In this document: one piece after another, positions 16,788 through 25,924 of the stretch
How positions within the stretch are numbered: position 1 is the stretch's first letter
Layout: the number at the start of each line of letters is the position of its first letter
Assembly (NCBI RefSeq): GCF_005601135.1
Contig: NZ_CP039381.1
Coordinates: forward strand, 2,043,941 to 2,107,940
Source of the DNA: Ruminococcus bovis
GTDB lineage: Bacteria; Bacillota; Clostridia; Oscillospirales; Acutalibacteraceae
Reading direction: 5' to 3'
Length of the DNA: 64,000 bases
Notes under the pieces: model-generated
What the model saw: the letters and a program-made list of their open reading frames with translations, nothing else
The model's database searches: none
What the model was told of the DNA's origin: nothing
Translations under genes and position numbers: made by a program

Positions 16788-18118
16788 TCAAATTTTAACT
16801 TTGCACTCCTCTGGTGCATTCCAAGGCAGTAGAATATCAGCCGTTTCATTTTCCTTAATATTAGGGAACTTTTTGAAGATATAGGTCAGATATCTAAACG
16901 GATTCAGATTGTTCTCTTTGGCTGTTTCGATTATGCTGTACATAACAGCACTGCCAGTAGCTCCTGACTCAGTATTGGCAAACAGGAAATTCTTTCTGCC
17001 CATCACAAAAGGCTTAATGCTTCTTTCGGCTCGGTTATTGTCAATTTCTAATCTGCCGTCCTCTAAATATCTTCTGAGATATTTCTCGTTATTCTTAAGA
17101 TAGGTAAACGCACCACCAAGTTTGCTTTTAAATGCTATGCTTTGCTTTTCAGCCCAGCACAAAAAAGCGTCAAGAATTGGCTTTGATTTTTCTTGTCGCA
17201 CCTTTAGTATTTCTTCATAGCTTTTATCAGCTATTTCTTTTTCTATTGCATATAGCTGATTGCAGTAATCTAAAGCAATTCCAGCTGTTGAGTTTGCTCG
17301 TTCGTCCTTGCTTATCATTTCTAATGCTTCAGCAAATTTTCTTCTGCAATGCGCCCAGCAACCAACAACTGTGAAGTTATCTCCAAGTTTGTGATATCCC
17401 TGATAACCATCTGCGTGTATGTAGCCATTAAAACCTTCAAGAAAGTTCTCCGCATTTTCAATCTTTCTGTTTGGTTTGTAATCATACAGTACGATATTCT
17501 TTTCAGAGCATCCACTCGTTCTGTACAGCCACATATATGCTTTCTTTGGAGTAGGCTTCTCTTTGGTTTTCAGTACCTGCAGTGTTGTTTCATCTGCATG
17601 GATTACTTCCTCTTTTATGAGAAGCTCTCTTAACTTCTCATATATTGGTTCTAACCACAGCTGACTCGCTTTAAGTATCCAGTTAGACATTGTCTGTCTT
17701 GTTAATTCAACACCTTGCCTTTTCAGGTCTTGTTCTTGTCTATAGAGTGGTGAGTACATCACAAACTTCTGTGTCATAATGTGAGCCACTGCTTCTGGTG
17801 AAGCAAAGCTGCCTTTGATTACTGGCTTTTCCTGTGGTGTTTTACTATTGGGGTCTCAATACCGTTTTTCTCACAATTCTTGCAGGCGTAGGTGTAATAT
17901 ACATCCTCCTGAATAATCACCTCAGCAGGTTTGATTTTTAATGTTTTCTTTACTTCCTTACCAATAACCTCAAGCTGTTCATTACAGTTAGGACATACCT
18001 TTTCTTCTTCGGGAAGAGTATGCTCTACAACAACTGTCTTGATGTTTTCTGGTAATTTGTCAAGAGTAGCTTCTTTCTTTTTTTTATCCTTGATTATCAT
18101 ACCTATATTATACCACAA
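16788..18118 (-). pseudogene. tnpC: IS66 transposase TnpC, frameshifted and N-truncated
   Basis: DDE transposase of IS66. The zinc-finger part (CPNCNEQLEVIG, YACKNCEKNG) is in one frame (17819-18118) and the catalytic part in another (HADETTLQVL, YIHADGYQGYHKL, NNRAERSIKPFVMGRKNFLFANT). A single missing A near 17833 causes the break. The helical/leucine-zipper N-terminus normally found before the zinc finger is also missing: only ~30 bp separate it from tnpB. The element therefore probably cannot transpose itself. Confidence 0.88.
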
Positions 18119-18149
18119 AACAAGGCAAAAGTACAGTATTTAAGCCATT

Positions 18150-18506
18150 TTATGAGAACTTTATTCCACTTATTTTTTGTGTTGACTTAGGCTGGATTAT
18201 ATTAAGTCCCTCCATTAACCAACGATATTGCTGAGGTGTTATTGTGACACATTCTTCAGATTTTCGAGGCCATTGAAACTTACCTTTTTCAAGCCTTTTA
18301 TACAGAAGCAGAAATCCGTCACCTTCCCAATACAAACCTTTAATTCTATCCGTTCTTCGTCCACAGAAGAGAAACAAAGCATTTGTACAAGACTCAAGCT
18401 TAAACTGCTTTTCTATTATTGTTGCAAGTCCGTCTATTCCTCTGCGTAGATCAGTATATCCACTTGCAAGGTATATCGGGCAATTACAATTAAAATCATT
18501 AAGCAT
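18150..18506 (-). CDS. tnpB: IS66 accessory protein TnpB (Orf2)
   Basis: 118-residue IS66 Orf2-like protein: IYLASGYTDLRRGIDGLATIIEKQF, ALFLFCGRRTDRIKGLYWEGDGFLLLYKRLEKGKF is the family core. Required together with TnpA for IS66 transposition. Overlaps tnpA by 8 bp, intact in length. Confidence 0.93.
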   Translation of the reverse strand: MLNDFNCNCPIYLASGYTDLRRGIDGLATIIEKQFKLESCTNALFLFCGRRTDRIKGLYWEGDGFLLLYKRLEKGKFQWPRKSEECVTITPQQYRWLMEGLNIIQPKSTQKISGIKFS

Positions 18507-18831
18507 TTTCCATTGCCCTCAACACAGCTGTTATTGTAGCTTCGTCAGCACCATTATTGATTTCTACTGTGAAATCATTTCTTTTGATAGAAATCATAGG
18601 TGAGTTAGCGTTTACTTCTGGTTCTACTGACACTTCTATGAATTGAGGTCTGTTTTTTTGAGTGTAGGCTTCGTATACCTTTTTCTGTCTGCTCCAAAAT
18701 GTACTTACAGGAATATTGTTATTTCTGCACCACTGCGCAACACTTAACCCACTGTTGTTGCATTTCTCTACTTGGTTTGCCCAAAGAGCCAGGTTCTGTT
18801 CTTGTCTTAATGTTCTGATACCTTTGTTCAT
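18499..18831 (-). CDS. tnpA: IS66 accessory protein TnpA (Orf1)
   Basis: 110-residue DNA-binding accessory protein with a helix-turn-helix (GLSVAQWCRNNNIPVSTFWSRQKKVYEAY) typical of IS66 Orf1. First gene of the element, with ~120 bp to the right inverted repeat that should hold the promoter. Confidence 0.88.
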   Translation of the reverse strand: MNKGIRTLRQEQNLALWANQVEKCNNSGLSVAQWCRNNNIPVSTFWSRQKKVYEAYTQKNRPQFIEVSVEPEVNANSPMISIKRNDFTVEINNGADEATITAVLRAMENA

Positions 18832-18976
18832 ACGAAACTCTCCAATCGTTTTTTGTTGTAGTCTATTGTAGATGTTCGTCTACAACTTATTTACTTGGAT
18901 ATTTTCGCATGTTTTCAAATCCGCTTCAAGACGCTGGCTTATTTGACGGTTACGCTCTTTTCGTTATACAATTAAT

Positions 18977-19002
18977 CAGGTAGCAGAATATTCTACTACC
19001 TG
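18977..19002. terminator. Hairpin at left edge of AT-rich island
   Basis: CAGGTAGCAGAAT/ATTCTACTACCTG, then TTTTAT on the plus strand. The remaining bases to 19058 hold no gene. Confidence 0.6.
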
Positions 19003-19058
19003 TTTTATAGTGATTATTTTACTTGTCCCAATCTTGACCCAATGGAACAAGATGATTT

Positions 19059-19907
19059 TTATACACACCCCTCCAAAACCATTGCTATATCACTCTTAAT
19101 AACAACAGATTGATTTTGAATTTCATTTGGGACATAGGACAATTCTGAATTTACAGAGCAATAGACTGCATTTTTATTTTTAGCAGTCATTTGCCAAAAT
19201 GAATATTTAATAATACTTGGTGTGTTCATACCAACACCTAATTCAAGGTAAAGAATATGTGAATTTCCATTTCTTCTGATAAAGTCTTGATACCTGTTAC
19301 ATGCTAAGTACCAACCCTCATCTTGTACAAATAAGTCATCACATCTTAAATTCATAGTCATAGGCTTGTTGCACTTAGGACATCTAGGTATTAATTCAGT
19401 AGATATTTTCATATCCTTTTGCTGAGTAACCATCTTTCTAACAAGTTCTTCATTGTCATAAGTTTTATTGTGACAACCATTACTGCATTGGAATAATCCA
19501 TAGTCACCTTGAGTGTAGAACAATCTCTTCTTGTCAAAACCTCCTCTTTGAAATTGATGGTCAACATTAGTTGTCAGCACAAAGTAATTTTTATCCTTAA
19601 CAATAGAGAATAAATCCTTATAAGGCTTACCAACTTCACAATCATAACGGTTAATCAGTATGTGCCTTGACCACCAAGCCCAATATTCCTCAAGTGTATC
19701 AAAATCATAAAACCCACCGGAATACATATCAGTAATGCCGTATTTCTCTTTAAAATCAGAAAAATATTTTTCAAATCTTTCACCACTATAATCAAATCCG
19801 GCAGATGCTGAAAGACCTGCACCTGCACCAATCAAAATTGCATCAGCTGTGTTAAATTCTTCTTTTAACTTTTTTATATTATTTAAGTAACTTTCTGTAA
19901 ATTTCAT
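19059..19907 (-). CDS. Class M sirtuin (SirTM), protein ADP-ribosyltransferase
   Basis: 282-residue NAD-dependent sirtuin-fold enzyme. The nucleotide loop GAGAGLSASAG and TTNVDHQF are present, along with a zinc site (QCSNGCH / RCPKCN). The canonical catalytic histidine position reads TQGDYG (His to Gln), which is the mark of class M sirtuins that ADP-ribosylate rather than deacetylate. The start ATG 19907 has AAGGAT upstream and overlaps the macrodomain gene by 29 bp; an alternative in-frame start lies at 19928. Pairing with a macrodomain hydrolase is the known SirTM arrangement. The usual lipoylated GcvH-like target and lipoate ligase are not in this operon. Confidence 0.88.
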   Translation of the reverse strand: MKFTESYLNNIKKLKEEFNTADAILIGAGAGLSASAGFDYSGERFEKYFSDFKEKYGITDMYSGGFYDFDTLEEYWAWWSRHILINRYDCEVGKPYKDLFSIVKDKNYFVLTTNVDHQFQRGGFDKKRLFYTQGDYGLFQCSNGCHNKTYDNEELVRKMVTQQKDMKISTELIPRCPKCNKPMTMNLRCDDLFVQDEGWYLACNRYQDFIRRNGNSHILYLELGVGMNTPSIIKYSFWQMTAKNKNAVYCSVNSELSYVPNEIQNQSVVIKSDIAMVLEGCV

Positions 19908-20652
19908 AGTCTTTATCCTTGAAAACATTGAATATCACCTTGATTTTACTATGTGTTTTTTCTTTGTATTCCTTAACTGTGTTAATTGCAATTTCACTTG
20001 CCTTATCATTAGGAAAGTGAAATTCACCGGTAGATATGCAACAAAATGCAATACTGTTTAGGTGATTTTTCTCTGCAATTTCTAGGGAAGAAAGGTAGCA
20101 ACTTTTCAGTAAATCACAATCTTTTTCAGTCAGTTTACCTCTAACAATAGGACCAACTGTGTGAATAACATATTTACAAGGTAAGTTAAAAGCAAAAGTG
20201 ATTTTAGCCATTCCTGTTTCTTCTTTGCGACCTTGTTTAACCATAATATCATTACAAGCTAACCTAAGTTGAATACCTGAAAAAGTGTGAATAGCATTGT
20301 CAATGCACTTGTGGTTAGGATAGAAACAACCTAATAAATCACAGTTACAAGCATTTACTATGGCATCACATTTTAGTGTTGTAATGTCACCTTGCCATAA
20401 ATAAATGTCATTTTCAATTGGCTCTAAGTCCTTTAAATCAGTTATACCTTTTGATTTGCATTCTTCTTTTAAATATTCATCTTGAATTTGTAAAAATTCC
20501 TTGCTTATTTCATTAGGCATACGAACATTCAGTAAACCTCTCAATAATGCCTTTTGTTCAACTTTATTCTTAGGTATAACTATATCTGAATACCTAGAAT
20601 TTTCCTTAATAAGTTCATTGATTAAGTATAATCTTCTTTCTTCTTGTGTCAT
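19879..20652 (-). CDS. Zinc-type macrodomain ADP-ribosyl hydrolase
   Basis: 257-residue macrodomain protein. The ADP-ribose site is visible in LWQGDITTLKCDAIVNACN, IHTFSGIQLR, GMAKITFAFNLPCKYVIHTVGP and CCISTGEFHFPNDKASEIA. The insert NCDLLGCFYPNHKCIDNAIH carries Cys/His residues of the Zn-macrodomain subgroup that removes ADP-ribose added by SirTM. An N-terminal ~85-residue helical extension is usual for this group. It is encoded directly before the sirtuin with overlap, so the writer and eraser are made together. Confidence 0.9.
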   Translation of the reverse strand: MTQEERRLYLINELIKENSRYSDIVIPKNKVEQKALLRGLLNVRMPNEISKEFLQIQDEYLKEECKSKGITDLKDLEPIENDIYLWQGDITTLKCDAIVNACNCDLLGCFYPNHKCIDNAIHTFSGIQLRLACNDIMVKQGRKEETGMAKITFAFNLPCKYVIHTVGPIVRGKLTEKDCDLLKSCYLSSLEIAEKNHLNSIAFCCISTGEFHFPNDKASEIAINTVKEYKEKTHSKIKVIFNVFKDKDYEIYRKLLK

Positions 20653-20660
20653 AATTTCTC

Positions 20661-21458
20661 CTATTTAATCTGTGCAACATTGCTAAATTCACAGCCATTT
20701 AACTTGTCATCAGGTAGATTACAAATGTGTCTTTGCCTATATACAAGTTGCTTTACAAAATCAGTAGACGGATTTTGTAGAATTTCACTTGGTTTATCAT
20801 ATTGTTCAATGTTGCCATTGTTCATTACAAGAACCTTAGTTCCAAGTTTTAGTGCCTCAGAAATATCATGAGTTACAAACATAATGGTGATGTTTGTTTC
20901 CTTGTGAATTCTCTTAATTTCTTCTTGCAGTTGACTTCTTGTAATTTCATCAACTGCACCAAATGGTTCATCCATTAACAGAATTGCCGGTGATGCTGCC
21001 AATGCTCTGGCAATGCCAACTCTTTGTTGTTGACCACCTGAAAGTTCATTAGGATACCTATTCTTAATATCCTCATTAAGACCAACTATCATCATCCATT
21101 TAGATACTGCAGATTTAGTTTTTGCCTTGTCCTTTTTGTTCAGTAAATTAGGAACATATGAAATATTCTTTTCAACAGTAAGGTGAGGAAATAATACACT
21201 TCCTTGAATAGAATAACCAATATTCCTACGCAACTGAATAAGGTCTTTATTTTTGATATTTTCACCATTAACAAAAATATCACCACTTGTTACATCAATA
21301 AGTCCATTAATCATCTTTAGTGCAGTAGTTTTGCCACAACCTGAAGAACCAACTATTGTGACAAATTCACCTTTATCAACTGCAAGATTAAGGTTATCAA
21401 TAACTACCTTATCATTATAACACTTTTTTACATTTTTGAATTCAATAGCATTACTCAT
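20661..21458 (-). CDS. OpuC-type osmoprotectant ABC transporter ATPase
   Basis: 265-residue ABC ATPase for glycine betaine/carnitine/choline-type uptake: Walker A GSSGCGKTTALK, signature LSGGQQQRVGIARAL, Walker B ILLMDEPFGAVD, H-loop FVTHDISEALKLG. The start MSNAIEF at 21458 lies 10 bp past the stop of the permease-binding-protein gene. No CBS domains follow, unlike many OpuCA proteins, so osmotic gating may be absent. Confidence 0.88.
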   Translation of the reverse strand: MSNAIEFKNVKKCYNDKVVIDNLNLAVDKGEFVTIVGSSGCGKTTALKMINGLIDVTSGDIFVNGENIKNKDLIQLRRNIGYSIQGSVLFPHLTVEKNISYVPNLLNKKDKAKTKSAVSKWMMIVGLNEDIKNRYPNELSGGQQQRVGIARALAASPAILLMDEPFGAVDEITRSQLQEEIKRIHKETNITIMFVTHDISEALKLGTKVLVMNNGNIEQYDKPSEILQNPSTDFVKQLVYRQRHICNLPDDKLNGCEFSNVAQIK

Positions 21459-21468
21459 TTTTAGCACC

Positions 21469-23007
21469 TCACTTTAAAAGTCCTTTGTTGCTCAAAAAGT
21501 CTTTTGCAACATCCCTAGGTTCTTTTTTATTTGTTTCAACTTCATAGTTCATTTTTGCCATATCACTGTCTGTGATTGTGTTAGTTAGTTTTTCTAATTC
21601 ATCTTTAATTTCAGGATGATTTTCAATAACTTCATTTCTAACAACATTGCCACATAAATATGATGGATAAAAGTTTTTATCATCTTTAAGAACTGTTACA
21701 TCAGACACAGAAAGTTGACCATCAGTAGTAAAGATAACCATAACATCAATTTTACCTTGGTTAATTGCCTGATACTTTAACCCAATGTCCATATCCATAG
21801 TTTTCTTAAAGTCAAAACCATATGTTTTACATAGTGCATCATAACCGTCTTCTCTTTCAAAGAAATCATATTCAGCACCAAAATTTAATTTGTTAGATAT
21901 AGCCTTTAAGTCAGAATAAGTTTTAATATTGTATTTATTAGCAATTTCTTTTCTAACAACTAAACCATATGTGTTGTTAAAACCATACATTCCAACCCAA
22001 CTCATTTTTAACTTATCATTATATTGCTTTTCCAGCGTAGGGAATAGGTCCTCTGTATATAGTCCATCTTTTTTTAGTACCATATTCCATGCAGTACCTG
22101 TATATTCAGGATAAATGTCAAATTCACCTTTTTCCATAGCAGGTTCAATGTTTGATGTTCCACCACCAACACCTTGTGTAATTTCAACATTCAAGTCAGT
22201 ATCTTGTTCAATAAGAATGTCCATCATTTCACCAAGGATATATTGTTCTGTCATAGGCTTAGTTGCAATATTGATTGTTTCTTTTTTGCCACTTGGAACA
22301 ATAGAAACTATTGTAATTACAGCAACAAGAATAATAGCAACAATGCCCATAATTTTGTTAGTTTTCTTAGCTTTAATACTTCTTTTAGAAATTCTCTTTT
22401 CAATAAATCCAAGGATAAAATCAAATACCAAAGCAAGTATAGCAATAAGCAAACTACCAACCATAGTCATTGCAGTGTTGTTAGTAGTGATACCTCTGTA
22501 AATAGCAACACCAAGTCCACCGGCTCCAATGAAAGAGGCAATACCGGCAAGTGCAATTGTCATAGTTACCATATTTCTAATACCTGAAAGTATAACAGGC
22601 ATTGCAAGTGGCAATTTGATTTTAAATAGAATTTGCAGTTTTGTACTACCCATACCTTTTGCAGCCTCAAGAATGTTTTTATCAACATTAGTTATACCTG
22701 TGTATGTACTTCTCACCATAGGCAGTAGTGCATAAATTGTTAAAGCTATTACAGCAGTAACGTTACCAACACCTGAAAATGGAATTAAAAAACCAAGCAT
22801 TGATATTGAGGGAATGGTATATAAGAAATTGATTACACCAAGAGTAGGCTTAGATGACTTCTCATATTCACTGATTAAAATACCTACTGTACCACCAAAG
22901 ATTATTGCAATAAAAATTGCAAGTAGTGAAATTTCTATATGTTCTAAAAGTAAGTTAAAGAAAAAATCTTTCTTATCAATTAATAAAACCCACATTTCTT
23001 TTATCAT
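21469..23007 (-). CDS. OpuC-type permease fused to substrate-binding protein
   Basis: 512-residue fusion. Residues 1-205 are a binding-protein-dependent permease (LLEHIEISLLAIFIAIIFGGTVGILIS; EAAKGMGSTKLQILFKIKLPLAMPVI is the EAA loop). A membrane span (~residues 218-238) leads to an extracytoplasmic quaternary-amine-binding domain (TINIATKPMTEQYILGEMMDILIEQ, VGGGTSNIEPAMEKGEFDIYPEYTGTAWN). This is the OpuF/OpuC one-chain arrangement common in Firmicutes. Osmolyte import is the expected role. Confidence 0.92.
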   Translation of the reverse strand: MIKEMWVLLIDKKDFFFNLLLEHIEISLLAIFIAIIFGGTVGILISEYEKSSKPTLGVINFLYTIPSISMLGFLIPFSGVGNVTAVIALTIYALLPMVRSTYTGITNVDKNILEAAKGMGSTKLQILFKIKLPLAMPVILSGIRNMVTMTIALAGIASFIGAGGLGVAIYRGITTNNTAMTMVGSLLIAILALVFDFILGFIEKRISKRSIKAKKTNKIMGIVAIILVAVITIVSIVPSGKKETINIATKPMTEQYILGEMMDILIEQDTDLNVEITQGVGGGTSNIEPAMEKGEFDIYPEYTGTAWNMVLKKDGLYTEDLFPTLEKQYNDKLKMSWVGMYGFNNTYGLVVRKEIANKYNIKTYSDLKAISNKLNFGAEYDFFEREDGYDALCKTYGFDFKKTMDMDIGLKYQAINQGKIDVMVIFTTDGQLSVSDVTVLKDDKNFYPSYLCGNVVRNEVIENHPEIKDELEKLTNTITDSDMAKMNYEVETNKKEPRDVAKDFLSNKGLLK

Positions 23008-23026
23008 TTTTCTTCCTCCTTATTAT

Positions 23027-23630
23027 TTAATTACCTAATTTCCTAATTGCATTTACAGGACATTTTTCATAGCAAAGACCACAATGTAAGCAATGAGTTT
23101 GATTGATTTTAAAATCATTAATACATTTTTGAGGGCATATTTTCTCACATTTTTTGCACTTAATACATTTGTCAGTTATCTCATAACCATTTTTAATAAC
23201 TTCGCTATTACCTAAAGGAAAAACCTCTCTGACAATCGGTTCTTTACCTAAATCAAAAAAATTCAACTTCACCATTATCAATACAAAAAGCTTCAAGTAC
23301 ATATCTGCTATCATTAGGATAAACATTATTCATTGAAGGATTTTCCTTGAATATACGGTCAATCCAAACTTTTTGTTCATCAAGTTTATGTGCTTTACCG
23401 TTAAGCCTAATCATTTGATAATCTTTGTTCATTCCGGTAATGGCAACATTACTGCCTTTCATTAACTGATGATAAAAACTTTTTCCTCTTGCAGTACAAA
23501 AATAAAGTTTCTCACTGTCAACAAGCATAATATCAATAATTCTAATTTGTGGTTTGCCACTTTCATCAACAGTAGCAAAAGCAACATCCTTAATTTCTCT
23601 TAGTATCTGTAAACATTTTTCAGCGTTCAT
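23027..23630 (-). pseudogene. Flavin/PNPOx-like protein fused to 2x[4Fe-4S] ferredoxin, frameshifted
   Basis: The N-terminal half is a pyridoxamine-phosphate-oxidase-like split-barrel flavin domain (DVAFATVDESGKPQIRIIDIMLVDSEKLYFCTARGKSFY). The C-terminal part has two ferredoxin clusters (CIKCKKCEKICPQKC and CLHCGLCYEKCP). The two parts are in different frames, meeting at an A7 run on the plus strand (~23256-23262): six bases would give EVEFFDLGKEP continuous. Fused proteins of this layout are common in anaerobes, so the break is a mutation, slippage site or read error. First gene of the operon leading to the Opu and SirTM genes. Confidence 0.85.
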
Positions 23631-23675
23631 ATTTAACTCTCCTTTAAGTTTCTAGTTTCATTTTAATTGAAGTTA

Positions 23676-23726
23676 AACTATGTAACAAGTACGCACTTTT
23701 TTATTACATAGTTACTTAAAAGTAAC
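23676..23726. promoter_or_regulatory. Inverted-repeat operators upstream of the redox/ADP-ribosylation operon
   Basis: AACTATGTAA (23676-23685) and TTACATAGTT (23704-23713) are perfect 10-bp arms, followed by GTTACTTAAAAGTAAC (23711-23726). They lie ~45-95 bp before the operon's first start and could bind the HxlR regulator that, before IS110 inserted, stood divergently next to it. No clear SigA promoter was found. 23727-23918 shows no gene. Confidence 0.55.
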
Positions 23727-23918
23727 CTATTGATTTGCTTTGCTTAATAGTATATAATTGAATATAGAATGAATTATAGTGTCAAATAAAGACTAACTAT
23801 TAAAAGTCAAGGCTATAATGAAGATATTTTGAATTAATCAAAAAAATCCTTTAGATCGTATTGGAATCGTAAAAATAGCATGACAAAAGAGCATCATAAA
23901 TGGTGCTCAAAAATAGAA

Positions 23919-25093
23919 TTAAACTGTTGGTTGGTATGGTTGTTTAGATTTCTCCATTGCAAAAATTAAGCGAACAAGTTTCTTTGTTGCATGGGATAAT
24001 GCAACATTGTAATGTTTGCCTTCTGAGCGTTTCTTACCAAGATATACACCGAAAGATTCATCCCAGTAACAAACATATTTTGTTGCATTGTACAGAGCGT
24101 ATCGTAAGTACCTTGAACCACGCTTTTCCATATGAGAATGGCAGTTCTCTAATTGACCGGATTGGTAGGTAGAAGGTGACATACCTGCATATGCAAGTAT
24201 TTTATCAGCTGAATCAAAGCGATTGAAATCTCCAATTTCAGCGATAATCATAGCTCCTGTATTATAACCGATACCTGGGATTGTAAGTATTGGAGAATCA
24301 ATTTTATCCATAATAGATTTGATTTCTGTTTCAATTTCATTAATTTCAGTAGTTAATTCTTTGATAAGCTTAATAGTGTGTTTTAGTTCTAAGGATTTTG
24401 CGGCATATGTGAACCAATAGAATTTCTGGCAGCATTACGAATTAGATTGGCTGTATCTTTACCATATCGTCCATGTGAATTTTCAGATAGCAAATTGGTA
24501 AGTCTGGTAAGGTGTGAAGATGCAATAGCATTAGCAGATGGAAATTCAGATAATAAGGCATAAACTGAAGCCATATGAAGTGTAGGAACGAGTTTTTCTA
24601 ATTCAGGAAAAAGGATACATACAAGTCTAGAAATAGAAGATTTTAATTTTGCTCTTTCTTTTACTTTATCAAAACGGTATCTAGTTAGTGACTTTAGCTC
24701 CTCATTGTGGTATGATGTATCTGAGTAGGACTTTAAGTTTACATCAGACATAATCATAGAAGCAATTGTACGGGCATCAACTTTATCTGTTTTCGTCTTT
24801 CTAAGACTTAAACTTTTTCTGTATAGATTTGTATGTAATGGATTGATAATGTAGGTCGGCAAACCTTTATCAAGAAGGAATCCCAGAAGATTGTAACTAT
24901 AGTGTCCGGTGGCTTCAAGTCCTACTTTTACTTTTGTTAAATCATCTGAAATGGATTGTACTTTCTGAAATAAGGTTTCAAAGCCTTCACGATTGTTAGA
25001 GATAGTAAAAGATTTAAATAAGACTTCACCATCTGAATTGGTAATAAAACAGTCGTGTTTATCTTTAGCAACATCAATTCCAATATAAATCAT
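23919..25093 (-). pseudogene. IS110-family transposase, single frameshift
   Basis: DEDD-type RuvC-like transposase. N-terminal domain: MIYIGIDVAKDKHDCFITN, GLEATGHYSYNLLGFLL, TKTDKVDARTIASMI. C-terminal Tnp_20 domain: ILTIPGIGYNTGAMIIAEIGD, LAYAGMSPSTYQSGQ, RGSRYLRYALYNATKY with the catalytic serine region. The frame breaks at ~24403: NSIGSHMPQNP* replaces an expected NSIGSHIAAKSLELKHTIK, i.e. one base is missing. About 390 residues if repaired, the family's usual length. Confidence 0.88.
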
Positions 25094-25310
25094 AATGAAA
25101 ACTCCTTGTGAGTGTATTTTTGATACTGTTTAGACCACTGGTACTCCTTGCGATTGTAACCTCGTTCTAAATAAACCGTCATGCGGTATCTAACTAATTA
25201 ACAAATATACAAAGAGACTGTGGTTGTAGCCTTTCAAAAACCATCAAGTGGTAGGAGATTGTAAACAATCCACAGTATCTCTATCATTATAGCACACAGA
25301 CCTTGGAGGG
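25094..25310 (-). ncRNA. Candidate IS110 bridge-RNA region
   Basis: ~215 bp of non-coding DNA upstream of the IS110 transposase start, in the transposase direction, with a -10-like TATAAT (plus 25286-25293 region) at its far end and several self-complementary stretches. IS110-group elements are known to transcribe a bridge RNA from exactly this end to choose target and donor sites. Loops were not folded, so loop assignments are not made. Confidence 0.5.
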
Positions 25311-25346
25311 TCTATAAATACTACTACTTTATTATACGAGGAGAAT

Positions 25347-25374
25347 GTAGTATAGCTTTATAAACTATTACTAC
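25347..25374. promoter_or_regulatory. Imperfect inverted repeat before hxlR
   Basis: GTAGTATAG (25347-25355) and CTATTACTAC (25365-25374) lie immediately upstream of the HxlR start, as an autoregulatory operator would. Confidence 0.45.
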
Positions 25375-25384
25375 TAATATAAGA

Positions 25385-25711
25385 ATGAAAACAAAAGAAG
25401 AATTACCTGCATGTCCTGTTGCAACAACAGTTTCACTCATAGGAAGTAAATGGAAAATATTAATTATGCGTAACCTATTGGTCCGACCTTGGAGATTTAA
25501 TGAATTAAAAAAAGACCTTGATGGCATAAGCCAAAAGGTCCTTACCGATAGTTTGCGTTCAATGGAAGATGACGGAATTGTTACCCGTACTGTGTATGCA
25601 GAAGTCCCACCAAGAGTAGAATATGCTCTTTCACCATTAGGTGAATCTATGCGACCAATTATGGATGCAATGGAAAAATGGGGAACAGAGTATAAGAAAA
25701 GTTTGGAATAA
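25385..25711 (+). CDS. HxlR-family winged-helix regulator
   Basis: 108-residue HxlR/DUF24 regulator: ACPVATTVSLIGSKWKILIMRNLL, then the wHTH RFNELKKDLDGISQKVLTDSLRSMEDDGIVTRTVYAEVPPRVEYALSPLG. One Cys near the N-terminus (PACPV) is the redox-sensing position in this family. Such proteins respond to quinones, aldehydes or disulfide stress. It is oriented away from the flavin/ferredoxin operon that it may once have controlled; IS110 now lies between. Confidence 0.9.
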   Translation: MKTKEELPACPVATTVSLIGSKWKILIMRNLLVRPWRFNELKKDLDGISQKVLTDSLRSMEDDGIVTRTVYAEVPPRVEYALSPLGESMRPIMDAMEKWGTEYKKSLE

Positions 25712-25713
25712 AA

Positions 25714-25749
25714 AAGACTCAAGAATTTTTAATACTTGAGTCTTTTTTA
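25714..25749 (+). terminator. Terminator after hxlR
   Basis: AAGACTCAAG and CTTGAGTCTT pair perfectly and are followed by TTTTAT; the A-run on the left makes it bidirectional. Confidence 0.88.
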
Positions 25750-25802
25750 TATATGAATTGTGAATATAATTCAATATATAATTAAAAAAATGCAAATACA
25801 TA

Positions 25803-25831
25803 TTGAAATGTTTATTGTACTATGATATAAT
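25803..25831 (+). promoter_or_regulatory. Probable cas9 operon promoter
   Basis: TTGAAA (25803-25808), 17-bp spacer, TATAAT (25826-25831) with an extended -10 TGA. It is 270 bp before cas9, and its transcript would run antisense through the whole tracrRNA. Confidence 0.7.
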
Positions 25832-25905
25832 ATCACTAAATTGTTAAAATTATATAAAAAATAATTATATACAATATATTATCTGTGTGAAATTACAAAA
25901 GATAA

Positions 25906-25921
25906 GTCCCATAAATGGGAC
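25906..25921. repeat. GTCCCA/TGGGAC hairpin near cas9
   Basis: GTCCCATAAATGGGAC, a perfect 6-bp stem. A near-identical hairpin with the same AAG...A context (GTCCCAAAAGTGGGAC) sits upstream of cas12a at 59516-59531. Both lie just past the terminator of a guide-RNA unit. Confidence 0.7.
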
Positions 25922-25924
25922 AGT

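Larger units (their letters stand above)
16723..18953 (-). mobile_element. IS66-family insertion sequence, 2231 bp, 8-bp target duplication
   Basis: Ends GTAACCGTCAAAT (16723-16735) and ATTTGACGGTTAC (18941-18953) are perfect inverted repeats of the IS66 type (GTAA...TTAC). Flanks carry an identical 8-bp direct repeat, GCTCTTTT at 16715-16722 and 18954-18961, the size expected for IS66. It encodes TnpA, TnpB and a broken TnpC on the minus strand. Confidence 0.95.
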
